From Spirochaetaceae bacterium (GTDB lineage Bacteria > Spirochaetota > Spirochaetia > Treponematales > Breznakiellaceae): a stretch of 21,893 bases of DNA. Positions within the stretch are counted from its first letter, which is position 1, and each line of letters begins with the position of its first letter. Below, piece by piece: positions 14,622 through 21,893 of the stretch. The stretch is taken from the NCBI GenBank assembly GCA_031288215.1, contig JAITRV010000277.1:1-21893 (forward strand), read 5' to 3'. The notes beneath the pieces were generated by a model. That model was not told the origin of the DNA and did not search any database. It was given only the letters and a program-made list of their open reading frames with translations. A program made the position numbers and the translations under genes.

Positions 14622-15569
14622 ATGAAAGGAAAAATTTTGACACTCTGGGCGGCGGCGCTGCTCATCTCTTCGGTTCCCTTGTGGGCGGTCGGAAAAACCG
14701 AAAGCTCAAGCGGGAAAATCAAGGCGACGCTTATCACGATGGATTCGATTGATGAACACTGGCTTAAAGTAAGGGCCGGCGCTCAGGCAAAGGCGAATGA
14801 GCTTGGCAGCGTTGAACTGACGTTCAACGCGCCTCCGGGCAAGGTTGACGCCGCCGTGCAGCTTCAGATGGTAGAGGACGCGATTACCAAGAAATCAGAC
14901 ATCATTCTGCTGGCGCCGCTCAACAGCGACGCGCTGTCTCCCGGCGTGGAAAAGGCAAAAAAAGCGGGTATCAAAGTTATCATCATTGACTCCGGGGTTT
15001 CAACATCGGATTACGACGCGTTTTTTTCGACCGACAACGGGGCCGCGGCGCGTACAGCCGCCGACACCCTGGCGAATCAAATCGGCGGAACGGGCAAAAT
15101 CGCTATCGTCAACGCCCAGGCCGGAGCGGGAACAACGATGACCCGCGAAAATGACTTCAAAGATCAAATCGCCAAGAAATACCCCAATATTACCGTGGTC
15201 GGCACCCAGTATTCCGACGGCGACAAGACAAAAGCGCTGAATATCGCGCTGGACTTTATTACCGCGAATCCCGATCTGGCCGGGTTCTATGCCTGTAATG
15301 AAGGTTCAACGGTAGGGGTTGGAAACGCGGTCAATCAGAAAGGCTTGGCCGGCAAGGTTAAAGTCGTTGGCTTTGACTGGTCGGCGGATACAAAATCCCT
15401 GGTTGAACGGGGGATTTTACAGGCTTCAATGGTACAGAATCCTTACGAGATGGGATATCAGGGCCTGCAGGCCGGTGTTGATGCGTATAACGGCAGCGCC
15501 CTTTCGCCCAAAAACGTTGATACCGGCGTAACGGTTGCGACCAAGGAAAACGTAAATACCATCAAATAG
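14622..15569 (+). CDS. Sugar ABC importer, periplasmic binding protein
   Basis: A 315-residue type I periplasmic binding protein (RbsB-like). The N-terminal signal (KGKILTLWAAALLISSVPLWA) has a likely cut near residue 22 after LWA; no lipobox Cys is seen. Fold landmarks include KSDIILLAPLNSDAL, KKAGIKVIIIDSGV, FFSTDNGAAART, GFYACNEGS, VKVVGFDWS and ASMVQNPYEMGYQG, which line the inter-lobe sugar site. AAGGAG at 14609-14614 is strong and well spaced, fitting the high expression needed for a binding protein. The 74-bp gap after the permease holds a weak GGGC/GCCC hairpin (14548-14560). Placing the binding protein last, after ATPase and permease, is less usual than first. Ligand unknown. Confidence 0.92.
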   Translation: MKGKILTLWAAALLISSVPLWAVGKTESSSGKIKATLITMDSIDEHWLKVRAGAQAKANELGSVELTFNAPPGKVDAAVQLQMVEDAITKKSDIILLAPLNSDALSPGVEKAKKAGIKVIIIDSGVSTSDYDAFFSTDNGAAARTAADTLANQIGGTGKIAIVNAQAGAGTTMTRENDFKDQIAKKYPNITVVGTQYSDGDKTKALNIALDFITANPDLAGFYACNEGSTVGVGNAVNQKGLAGKVKVVGFDWSADTKSLVERGILQASMVQNPYEMGYQGLQAGVDAYNGSALSPKNVDTGVTVATKENVNTIK

Positions 15570-15579
15570 CCTTCCCCGC

Positions 15580-15643
15580 CGCGCCGCAATCCCGCGGCGC
15601 GCGGGTACGGCGGAATGAAAACGCTCCGGTGTTTCATTCCGCC
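15580..15643. terminator. Tandem hairpins at the convergent junction
   Basis: Hairpin 1: CGCGCCGC (15580-15587) pairs with GCGGCGCG (15594-15601). Hairpin 2: GGCGGAATGAAA (15609-15620) pairs perfectly over 12 bp with TTTCATTCCGCC (15632-15643) around an 11-nt loop. They lie between the 3' ends of the binding-protein gene (plus) and the ComFB gene (minus). No long U-run follows, so they are probably bidirectional 3' boundary or stabilising structures rather than textbook intrinsic terminators. Confidence 0.55.
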
Positions 15644-15649
15644 GGCGCC

Positions 15650-15949
15650 TTAATCATGGGATGGGTTTTTGCGGACCTTCTCGATGGCATTGGACACCGC
15701 GGCTTTCAAGGAATCGGCATAGTTTTTTTCACTCATCGCCTGGGACGCGTAGAGGGTCCCCAGGAGGGAAAACCGGTAGAAGGGCTTCACCGTATTCAAG
15801 GCCATCGCGGCCATATCCACCACACATTCGTTGCAAAGACAAATGTCTCCCTCCGAAAACGCCTCAAGCTGCTCTCCCAGTTCGTTCAAAACGAGCTTTT
15901 CCGCCTCGTTTGCTAATAATTCAAAATTGTACCGCTCGGTCAGGTTCAT
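15650..15949 (-). CDS. ComFB-family small protein
   Basis: The 99-residue protein matches the late-competence ComFB family: an N-terminal helix ending in ERYNFELLANEAEKLV, a LxxLGEQLEAF segment, then a cysteine cluster C37, C39, C42 (ICLCNEC) followed by VVDMAAMALNTVKPFY, the usual conserved block. Family members can bind zinc through such cysteines, and some cyanobacterial ones bind cyclic dinucleotides. Whether this one does is unknown. AAGGAG (15961-15966) precedes the ATG by 11 nt. On the minus strand a TATAAT (15984-15989) lies upstream without a good -35, so it may have its own weak promoter. It lies 58 bp behind the PPDK gene. No competence genes are nearby, so a competence role should not be assumed. 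Confidence 0.8.
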   Translation of the reverse strand: MNLTERYNFELLANEAEKLVLNELGEQLEAFSEGDICLCNECVVDMAAMALNTVKPFYRFSLLGTLYASQAMSEKNYADSLKAAVSNAIEKVRKNPSHD

Positions 15950-16007
15950 AATTTTTTTCTCTCCTTATTGCCTATAATAGTTCATTATATGGTATATCCT
16001 ACTGCCC

Positions 16008-18638
16008 CTACCGGGCCTTTTCAAGCTCCGCCTGGGCCGCCGCCAGCAGGGCAATGGGCACCGCATAGGACGAGCAGGACACGTAGTCAAGCCCCGCCTC
16101 CATACAGAACCGCACATTCGCCGGATTCGCCCCGTGTTCCCCGCAGAGTCCGCAGACCAGGTCCGGCCGGGTAAGCCGGCCCCGCGCCACCGCCAGGGTG
16201 ATAAGTTCCTTCACCCGGCGGTCCAGGACGGTGAAGGGATCGGCGGTGACGAGGTCGAAACGGGTATAATCGCTCATAAAGCCGGCAAAATCATCCCGGG
16301 ATATTCCCAGGGCCGTCTGGGTCAGGTCGTTGGTGCCGAAGCTGAAAAAGCCCGCGTATTTGGCAATCTCCCCCGCCCCCAGGGCCGCGGCGGGAAGCTC
16401 GATCATGGCGCCGATCTTGTAGGCCGCCCGTTTCGCCTTCCGTTCTTCCCTCACGGCCTCCTCCACTTCGGCGATCCCCGTATACTCCGCCCCCTCGATC
16501 TTCTTGCCGTAGGCGACGAGCTTCAGCTCCGCGGCGTCCATGATGATGGGGACCATGATCTCCGGGCGCACCGGGATCTTCTCCTCCCGAAGCCGGTAGA
16601 CGGCGTCGAAGATCGCCCGGACCTGTGCGGCGTAGATTTCGGGGTAGGAGACGGCGATGCGGCAGCCCCGGTGCCCCAGCATGGGGTTAAACTCGTCCAG
16701 GGCCTCGATCCGGGCCAGCAGTTCCGCCTTGGAGAGGGTTTTCTTCCGGGTTTTTTCGATATGGGCGATATAAGCGGCCAGTTCATCGTTGTTGTGGGGC
16801 ATAAATTCGTGGAGGGGGGCGTCCAGGAGCCGGATGGTAACCTCCTTCCCCGCCATGACCTTGAGGATCCCGTAGAAATCCTCCTCCTGGATACTCCGGA
16901 TCGCCTTCAGGGCCCGGCTCCGGTCCGCGCCGGAATCGGAGAGGAGCAGATCCCGGAACAGGTTGATCCGGTCGGCCTTGAGAAACATGTGTTCGGTCCG
17001 GCACAGGCCAATGCCCTCGGCCCCGAAGGCCAGGGCCTTCTCCGCGTCCTCGGGACTTTCCGCGTTTGCCCGGACGTGGAAGCCCTTGAGGAAGCCCTTG
17101 GCGAGGGCGATAAATTCCGGCAGCCCCGAATCCGCGCCGTCCCCCTCAATCAGGCCCGCCTTCCCCAGGTAGACCGCCGGCTCCCCGTGGTAGGGCACAT
17201 CCAGGGTGATATAATCCCCCTCTGAAAAGCCCAGGTCTCCCAGGACGGCCTTCTTGCCCTTGAACGTCAGCCCCGGGGCAACCAGGGACGCCTTGCCGTA
17301 CTGCCGGGCCACCACCGAAGCATGGGCGGAGTAGCCCCCCTCGGCGGTGAGCACCCCCGAGGCAAGCTCAATGGCCTTCACGTCCTCCGCAAAGGAGGAG
17401 GGCAGGGCCAGGATGAACCGGGTATCTTCCCCCTGCTGCAGGGCCAGCTTCCGGGCCTCCAGGAGGTTCCGGGTGCTGAAACAGACCCTGCCGATAGCCG
17501 CCCCCGGAGAGCCGGCGATGCCGCCGGCGCGCTTCTTCAGGGCCTTCACGCCGGCGGGATCGATCACCCGGTGGATAATCTCGCCCAGCCGCGGGGGGTC
17601 GATGGCCTTCACCACAAAGGCCGCATCCACCACCTTCCGCTTCGCCAGATCCAGGAGGAGCCGGATATCCGCCCGGGTCGATTTCCGGTCCGCCGGGCGC
17701 TGCTCAAGGAAATAGAGCTTCCCCTTTTCGATGGTGAACCGGATCTGCCGGATCTCCTTAAACCGGTCCTCCAGGGTCCGCCCTATCTTTTCCAGTTCCT
17801 TCAGGTACCGGCTTTCCAGCGTCCCCAGGTCCTGCCCCTCCCCGCCGGAGGCGTCGAATTGGCCCCGGTACCATTCCCCCTGGAGCCGCCGCTCCCCGGT
17901 CAGCACATTCCGGCTGAAGAAAAAACCGGAACAGGAATCCCTTCCGTAGTTTCCGAATACCATGGGCTGAATGAGCAGGGCCGTATCGTTATCGTTCTGA
18001 TCGTCGATGGAAAGGAGCCGTGAAAGCTCCCGCAGGGCGAGGAAGATCTGTTCCCGGGGATCTTCAAAGAAGCCGCCGGGAAGGAGCGGGGCGTACCGGT
18101 CCATGTAGGCCTCCGCGGCGGAAAGCGGGCCGGACCGGAACTCCTCCTGGAGGGCCCGGAGGCGCCGGTCAAGTTCATCCCCCTCCCGGGCCGTTCCCTC
18201 CAGTTCCCGGATCCGCTTCTCCACCAGCAGCATCCCCCGCAGGAGGAACAGGGTCTCCCGGGCGGCAAAGGCGTCCCCCACCCACCGGGCAAAACCCGGG
18301 ACCACCCCTTTGACCAGGCCGAAATTATGCAGGACCGGATAGGTGGAGACCGCCAGGTTGGAGGAGACCACGATCTTGAGCAGCAGGGGATTTTCCCGGT
18401 CCCCGTAGCGCTTGCCGAGGACGGCCCCGCAGCGATCCGGCAGGGCGTCCAGATCCCGGCGGATATCCGCCGATTCCAGACGGGAGGCGAGGGAGGCGTC
18501 CAGGATAAAGCCGGGCAGGATGGGAAAGCCCAATTCCGCGAATTCGACGGCCTGCCGTCCGCGGATGCCGAGCAGCTCCGGGGCGGCCTTTTGGGGGCCC
18601 CCTGTTTTTCCGCTAAAAAAGTGAATTCGCCTGTCCAT
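16008..18638 (-). CDS. ppdK: Pyruvate phosphate dikinase homologue with an altered ATP-binding domain
   Basis: PPDK normally interconverts PEP + AMP + PPi and pyruvate + ATP + Pi through a swivelling phospho-histidine domain. The 876-residue product is full length. I chose ATG 18638 (GGGAG upstream); the 75 in-frame residues before it are a shadow of the neighbouring gene. The phospho-His domain is intact (GGYSAHASVVAR, His439). The PEP/pyruvate TIM barrel is intact: GAEGIGLCRTEHMF, LLDAPLHEFMP, NPMLGHRGCR, FFSFGTNDLTQ, GLCGEHG and catalytic Cys near 855 in DYVSCSSY. The N-terminal ATP-grasp domain is not: the usual GGKGANL reads GIRGRQA, SVRSGA loses its Arg, PGMMDT is missing, DIEFTIE reads QIRFTIE (298-304) and LQTR reads LEQR (311-314). 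ATP-dependent chemistry is therefore doubtful. Confidence 0.88.
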   Translation of the reverse strand: MDRRIHFFSGKTGGPQKAAPELLGIRGRQAVEFAELGFPILPGFILDASLASRLESADIRRDLDALPDRCGAVLGKRYGDRENPLLLKIVVSSNLAVSTYPVLHNFGLVKGVVPGFARWVGDAFAARETLFLLRGMLLVEKRIRELEGTAREGDELDRRLRALQEEFRSGPLSAAEAYMDRYAPLLPGGFFEDPREQIFLALRELSRLLSIDDQNDNDTALLIQPMVFGNYGRDSCSGFFFSRNVLTGERRLQGEWYRGQFDASGGEGQDLGTLESRYLKELEKIGRTLEDRFKEIRQIRFTIEKGKLYFLEQRPADRKSTRADIRLLLDLAKRKVVDAAFVVKAIDPPRLGEIIHRVIDPAGVKALKKRAGGIAGSPGAAIGRVCFSTRNLLEARKLALQQGEDTRFILALPSSFAEDVKAIELASGVLTAEGGYSAHASVVARQYGKASLVAPGLTFKGKKAVLGDLGFSEGDYITLDVPYHGEPAVYLGKAGLIEGDGADSGLPEFIALAKGFLKGFHVRANAESPEDAEKALAFGAEGIGLCRTEHMFLKADRINLFRDLLLSDSGADRSRALKAIRSIQEEDFYGILKVMAGKEVTIRLLDAPLHEFMPHNNDELAAYIAHIEKTRKKTLSKAELLARIEALDEFNPMLGHRGCRIAVSYPEIYAAQVRAIFDAVYRLREEKIPVRPEIMVPIIMDAAELKLVAYGKKIEGAEYTGIAEVEEAVREERKAKRAAYKIGAMIELPAAALGAGEIAKYAGFFSFGTNDLTQTALGISRDDFAGFMSDYTRFDLVTADPFTVLDRRVKELITLAVARGRLTRPDLVCGLCGEHGANPANVRFCMEAGLDYVSCSSYAVPIALLAAAQAELEKAR

Positions 18639-18703
18639 CCCGCTCCCTGCCCGCTCCGCCGGGCCAAAACGTAAAAAACCAAAACCTAAGCAACCGGAGG
18701 TTC

Positions 18704-19690
18704 CTAAAATAACGGCACAATCGTACTCACCGGCCCCCGGAGAAAGGCCTCGAAAAAGCGGCTTGCCCCCTGGGTGAGGTAGCGCCGGAGCTTGGCCGCA
18801 TCCCGAATATCCTTGCCCTCCAGGGCAAACTGAATGGCCCTGCCGTGCTTGACCTTTCCCCACATAAAGAGGGAATTGATATCCAGAATCCGCTCCCCCT
18901 CATAGTAAATATGCACCCGTACATCAGGATACGCGGCGTTGTAACTGTCGATGATCCGTTTCCAGGCTTCCACGTTTCCGTTGTGGAAACATTCGTTCCG
19001 CACCACCACCGAATACCGGGGGGTCATGCGGAACTGCCCCGCCGCGGCCGCCGGCGCCGCTTCAGGGGAAGCCGCCGGGGCGGCCTCCCGCTTCCCGGCT
19101 TTGACCCGCCGGGCCTTCCTCCCCGCGGCCGGCGGCTTGGGCGGCTTCAGCTTCTTCGCGGTAAATTCCCCCCGGTACAGTTCCGGGGGAATCCGCGCCC
19201 GGGCCCCTTCAAAGCGGCCCAGGGCCAATTCGGCGGCCCTTTGGCAAAGCGCCCCCGGCTCCTTGCCCCCCCTCCCCGCATAGACGACCATCAGTTCCCG
19301 CTTCTTCAGGGGGCCGAAGCGGGCCAGCTCTTCCGGCACCTTGGGATTAGCCGCCAGGAGCCCCAGGTCGGGGTGATGATAGGCCGCCACGAGATCCACC
19401 GCCTTCCACCGGGCAAATTCCTCCGCCAGGGAAGCCGGGTCCTCCACCGCCGACTCCAGGTTGGCGGAAAGCGCGCAGTACCCCCCTTTCTCTATCAGGA
19501 GCATCCGCAGGAGCAGGGCCGTCGGCGGGCCGCTTTCCCGCTCCTCCCCCGCTTCAAAGAGCAGATCCCCCAGGTTGTTGTTTCCCCCCAGGGTATCGGC
19601 CAGGGCGGTGACCCGCTTGATATGCCGGACCGCGGCGTTAAACCCCGCCCGGCTCGCGGGGAGCTCCGGATTTATCCCATCCTGAACCAC
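18704..19690 (-). CDS. Protein with a C-terminal HPr-like domain
   Basis: A 328-residue cytoplasmic protein in three parts. Residues 1-175 form an alpha/beta region I do not recognise. Residues 178-222 are a low-complexity Lys/Ala/Pro linker. Residues 224-308 follow the HPr order strand-helix-strand-strand-short helix-strand-helix: RYSVVVRNECF, then GNVEAWKRIIDSYNAAYP, VRVHIYYEGERI, INSLFMWGKVKHG, AIQFALEGKD, IRDAAKLRRYL. The HPr active-site block GLHARPA is not conserved. His236 (ECFHNGN) sits about one residue from the phospho-His position, and Ser273 falls where HPr has its regulatory Ser46. The start is GTG 19690 with GGAGG (19696-19700). It is followed after 65 bp by ppdK. Likely homologous by position to the hypothetical gene between cfpA and ppdK in T. 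pallidum. Confidence 0.65.
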   Translation of the reverse strand: MVQDGINPELPASRAGFNAAVRHIKRVTALADTLGGNNNLGDLLFEAGEERESGPPTALLLRMLLIEKGGYCALSANLESAVEDPASLAEEFARWKAVDLVAAYHHPDLGLLAANPKVPEELARFGPLKKRELMVVYAGRGGKEPGALCQRAAELALGRFEGARARIPPELYRGEFTAKKLKPPKPPAAGRKARRVKAGKREAAPAASPEAAPAAAAGQFRMTPRYSVVVRNECFHNGNVEAWKRIIDSYNAAYPDVRVHIYYEGERILDINSLFMWGKVKHGRAIQFALEGKDIRDAAKLRRYLTQGASRFFEAFLRGPVSTIVPLF

Positions 19691-19701
19691 GCATACCTCC
19701 G

Positions 19702-19728
19702 AAAAAAACGCCCCCGGAACCGAGGGCG
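19702..19728 (-). terminator. Intrinsic terminator after cfpA
   Basis: Read on the minus strand, CGCCCTCGG (19728-19720) and CCGGGGGCG (19717-19709) form a stem of about 9 bp with one G-U pair; the innermost pairs must open to give a 4-6-nt loop. A run of seven T (19708-19702) follows. It lies 24 bp beyond the cfpA stop and 12 bp before the next gene's start, so it should partly insulate the HPr-like gene from cfpA transcription. Confidence 0.8.
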
Positions 19729-19751
19729 CTTCTCATGTATTCCTTGACGGG

Positions 19752-21809
19752 CTACAGTTCCTTGACGGTCCCGCCCCCCCGTCCCCGGCGGCCGGCGGGC
19801 TTTTTATCTTCCCCCCGCTTTGGAGGTTTCGCGTCTACCACCCCGGCCTTGACGCTCTTTTTGGGAGCCTCCAGGGCGGGAGCCGCGGGTTCCGGCTCGG
19901 CAAGCTCGGGGCTGTCGGCGTTGAGTATATCCAGATAGGCCTGGCCCGCGCTCCCTGTTCCGGAAGGCCCTTCAACGGCCAGATCCGAGAAGGACTGGTT
20001 GATATCCTCCCGGACCGTGGACCGCCTCCGGCTGAAGGACGCGAAGGCCGCGTCCTGGAAGCCCTTGGAAACCCCGTGGAGGAACTCGTTCAGCACGTTG
20101 GCCATGGCGTCCAGGGTCGCCTTTTTCCGCTTAATGGAGGTAATATCCACATCCAGGAGCAGGCCCGGCTGAATATGGTAGGGGTTGATCGTGTACTCAA
20201 AACGGTAGTATTCCCGCTCCAGGAAATTGAGGCGATCCTCCATAACCCGCCGTTCGATGGGGTACTGGTACTCGTACATCTCCTTGAGCCGGTTTCGGAT
20301 CAGGATAAGCCGCTGCCGGATCCGGTCCTTCTCGTAGATATAGGTCCGGTTCATCCGTTCCACCTCGGTTTCCGCCGCCCGGACAAAGGATATCTCGTCC
20401 CACACCTTGGCGATATCCTCATACAGGGGTTCGCCGGATTTATCCTTGAGGGTCTTCCGGATACGGTCCTTGTTCTTCTTGGCCAGATCCTCGAAGTCGT
20501 TCACCGAGAAGAGCCGTTTTTTATCCTGGTAGATCACCTCCAGCACGTCCCAGAGGTGGAGCACCTCGGTTTCAAAGCTCTTGACCTGGACGTCATAGGC
20601 CTTCCGTTCCTCAATAAGCTGGGCGTTATCGTAGTAGCGCATCCGCACCTGGTACCGTTCGTCGGGGAGGTAGACCGGATCGGTCTCCTCGTATTCCCGG
20701 ATCAGGAGTTCCCGGGCATTCTTGAGGTTTTCGATATACTGATACCCCATCTTGGAGGTATCCAGGATGGAAGTGATGGAGTTGATCGCCGTATTGAAAC
20801 CCCGGGTACGGATATTCTCAATATCCACGATCTTTTTGATGTTTTCCCGGACGTTCTGCTGATCGAAGCTCGCGGGGTCAATCTCCGCCCGGAGGTCGGT
20901 GATCCGTTCAAAAAGGGCCTTGGCGATAATGCTGTAGCGCTTGGATTTGGGATCATCCCCCTTATCATCGGTGTAGTTTTCCACCTTGTTGATCTTATTG
21001 AAGATAATCTCGCTGTCGGAAAACTCTTCCAGGCCCTGATCGATCCGCTCGTCCTTGATCTTCTCGATTTCCTGGTCGATAAGGTCGGTGATATGCTTGG
21101 AAATCAGTTCCTTTATCAGGTATTCCACGGTAACCTGGTAGTGGTAGATGGGGCTGATAAGCTCCGAATCGAGAATATTCACGGAAAGTTTGACATCCGT
21201 CACGGTCTTGGGTTTCTGGAGGTTATCCTTAAAGGCGCATTTCACGATGGAATAGGCGTTCTCCCCCCGGATAAAGGCGCCGGTGTCGGTTTTCTGCCGC
21301 AAAAGGCTGTTGGTAATGTTTTCCAGGTCGTTGACCCCCCGCTGGATATGCCCCTGGAGGTGGCCGTACATGTTGACCATGGACTTTTCAATCTCACCGG
21401 TGTTGAACTTATCCGCCCCGCCGACTTGATCCAGCAGATCCGCGACTTCCTTGGGGGTATACCGGGAGAGGACCTTGGTCTCCTCCTTGTCGATATAGTT
21501 CCGGATCTTCTTTACCATCTCATCTTCGGTCGTTACCATATAACGGTTGAACATGTTCTGATAATTCTGGTTGAAGTAGTTGTAAAGCTTCTCCTTCAGC
21601 CCCCCCATCACATCAAGGCGTTCAAGGACGTCTTTGGGTAATTTGGTGGACAAATGGTGAATAACCTTATTGGTTTCTTCTTCCAAAAGTTGATTAACCT
21701 CGTTCTGCTGATCCCTATATTCCTGGGCTAATGAATTCCGCGAACCCACGGCGCTCGGTTTCTCCGGATGGAATACATTTGGACTTTTGGGCAGATCAAT
21801 TGCTCCCAT
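19752..21809 (-). CDS. cfpA: Cytoplasmic filament protein A
   Basis: CfpA builds the ribbon of cytoplasmic filaments that runs beneath the flagella in treponemes and is linked to cell division. The 685-residue product is close to the known family length (about 678 in T. pallidum). It begins GAIDLPKSPNVFHPE and is highly charged, nearly all helical and rich in heptad-like patterns, with no signal peptide or membrane segment. The last ~75 residues are a disordered Pro/Ala/Lys/Gly-rich tail (GRRGRGGG). I chose ATG 21809 rather than ATG 21830: the latter lies before the AAGGAG that serves the former. An 11-bp direct repeat, TTCCTTGACGG (19740-19750 and 19758-19768), straddles the stop. An intrinsic terminator follows. 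Confidence 0.9.
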   Translation of the reverse strand: MGAIDLPKSPNVFHPEKPSAVGSRNSLAQEYRDQQNEVNQLLEEETNKVIHHLSTKLPKDVLERLDVMGGLKEKLYNYFNQNYQNMFNRYMVTTEDEMVKKIRNYIDKEETKVLSRYTPKEVADLLDQVGGADKFNTGEIEKSMVNMYGHLQGHIQRGVNDLENITNSLLRQKTDTGAFIRGENAYSIVKCAFKDNLQKPKTVTDVKLSVNILDSELISPIYHYQVTVEYLIKELISKHITDLIDQEIEKIKDERIDQGLEEFSDSEIIFNKINKVENYTDDKGDDPKSKRYSIIAKALFERITDLRAEIDPASFDQQNVRENIKKIVDIENIRTRGFNTAINSITSILDTSKMGYQYIENLKNARELLIREYEETDPVYLPDERYQVRMRYYDNAQLIEERKAYDVQVKSFETEVLHLWDVLEVIYQDKKRLFSVNDFEDLAKKNKDRIRKTLKDKSGEPLYEDIAKVWDEISFVRAAETEVERMNRTYIYEKDRIRQRLILIRNRLKEMYEYQYPIERRVMEDRLNFLEREYYRFEYTINPYHIQPGLLLDVDITSIKRKKATLDAMANVLNEFLHGVSKGFQDAAFASFSRRRSTVREDINQSFSDLAVEGPSGTGSAGQAYLDILNADSPELAEPEPAAPALEAPKKSVKAGVVDAKPPKRGEDKKPAGRRGRGGGTVKEL

Positions 21810-21893
21810 ATCCTGACACTCCTTATACATAAAAATTTAAATCACCTTACTTATTCACCGGCTTCTCTGACATATTAATATTAATATCCCATT
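21810..21893 (-). promoter_or_regulatory. cfpA upstream region with AT-rich palindrome
   Basis: It contains AAGGAG for cfpA, an A/T-rich stretch and a perfect 16-bp palindrome ATATTAATATTAATAT (21872-21887). On the minus strand GCCGGTGA, six of eight matches to the sigma28 -10 GCCGATAA, lies about 17 nt past a TAAT, a weak fit to the motility-sigma consensus. No convincing sigma70 pair is seen. The region is cut by the window end. Confidence 0.3.

Noticed and set aside
15629..15916. 95-residue plus-strand open frame downstream of the binding-protein gene
   Set aside because: Antisense to the ComFB gene, whose cysteine motif is clear; starts inside the hairpin region without a ribosome-binding site.
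16134..17225. 363-residue plus-strand open frame
   Set aside because: Antisense to the strongly conserved PEP-binding half of the PPDK homologue.
18639..18863. 75-residue N-terminal extension of the PPDK frame
   Set aside because: Overlaps the 3' end of the HPr-like gene in another frame and lacks PPDK similarity; ATG 18638 has a good ribosome-binding site and gives the family length.
19740..19768. Direct repeat TTCCTTGACGG as an attachment or insertion site
   Set aside because: It spans the cfpA stop and is best explained as a tiny local duplication; no mobile genes adjoin it.
20076..21641. 521-residue plus-strand open frame
   Set aside because: Antisense to cfpA; its long openness follows from the codon bias of cfpA, and it has no family motifs or ribosome-binding site.

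Overview
The window reads as spirochaete chromosome, most likely a Treponema or a close relative. Three things point there. A long coiled-coil protein at 19752-21809 matches the treponemal cytoplasmic filament protein CfpA. The cfpA / hypothetical / pyruvate-phosphate-dikinase block resembles the TP0748-TP0746 neighbourhood of T. pallidum. The rpsB-tsf-frr-uppS-cdsA-dxr-rseP run follows the T. pallidum gene order. The DNA is GC-rich with heavy CGG/GCC/GGG codon use, so it is not T. pallidum itself; the exact species cannot be told from here.

Plus strand, 1-11711 (housekeeping): the end of coaD, then rpmF-acpP-rnc-maf behind a good sigma70-type promoter, a structured 187-bp leader, then a tight cluster rpsB-tsf-frr-uppS-cdsA-dxr-rseP with several start/stop overlaps. 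Two treponemal-type genes of unknown role follow: a CpXC-domain protein and an exported WD40/beta-propeller protein. The themes are translation, RNA processing, lipid and isoprenoid carrier synthesis, and membrane proteolysis.

Plus strand, 11712-15569 (accessory insert): a sugar ABC importer operon (ATPase, permease, exported binding protein) with visibly different codon use from its neighbours. It lies beside what looks like a shredded LacI-type regulator. It ends in two strong hairpins at a convergent junction.

Minus strand, 21809-15650: cfpA with an intrinsic terminator, a 328-residue protein whose C-terminal ~85 residues look like an HPr fold, a PPDK homologue, and a small ComFB-family protein. 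The PPDK homologue keeps its phospho-histidine and PEP/pyruvate domains, but the residues that normally bind ATP/Mg in the N-terminal domain appear replaced. A PEP-utilising enzyme with a damaged ATP site next to an HPr-like protein resembles, in logic, PTS Enzyme I plus HPr. This is the most interesting candidate system in the window, and it is an inference that needs alignment and biochemistry.

No rRNA, tRNA, CRISPR array, insertion sequence or phage gene was seen.
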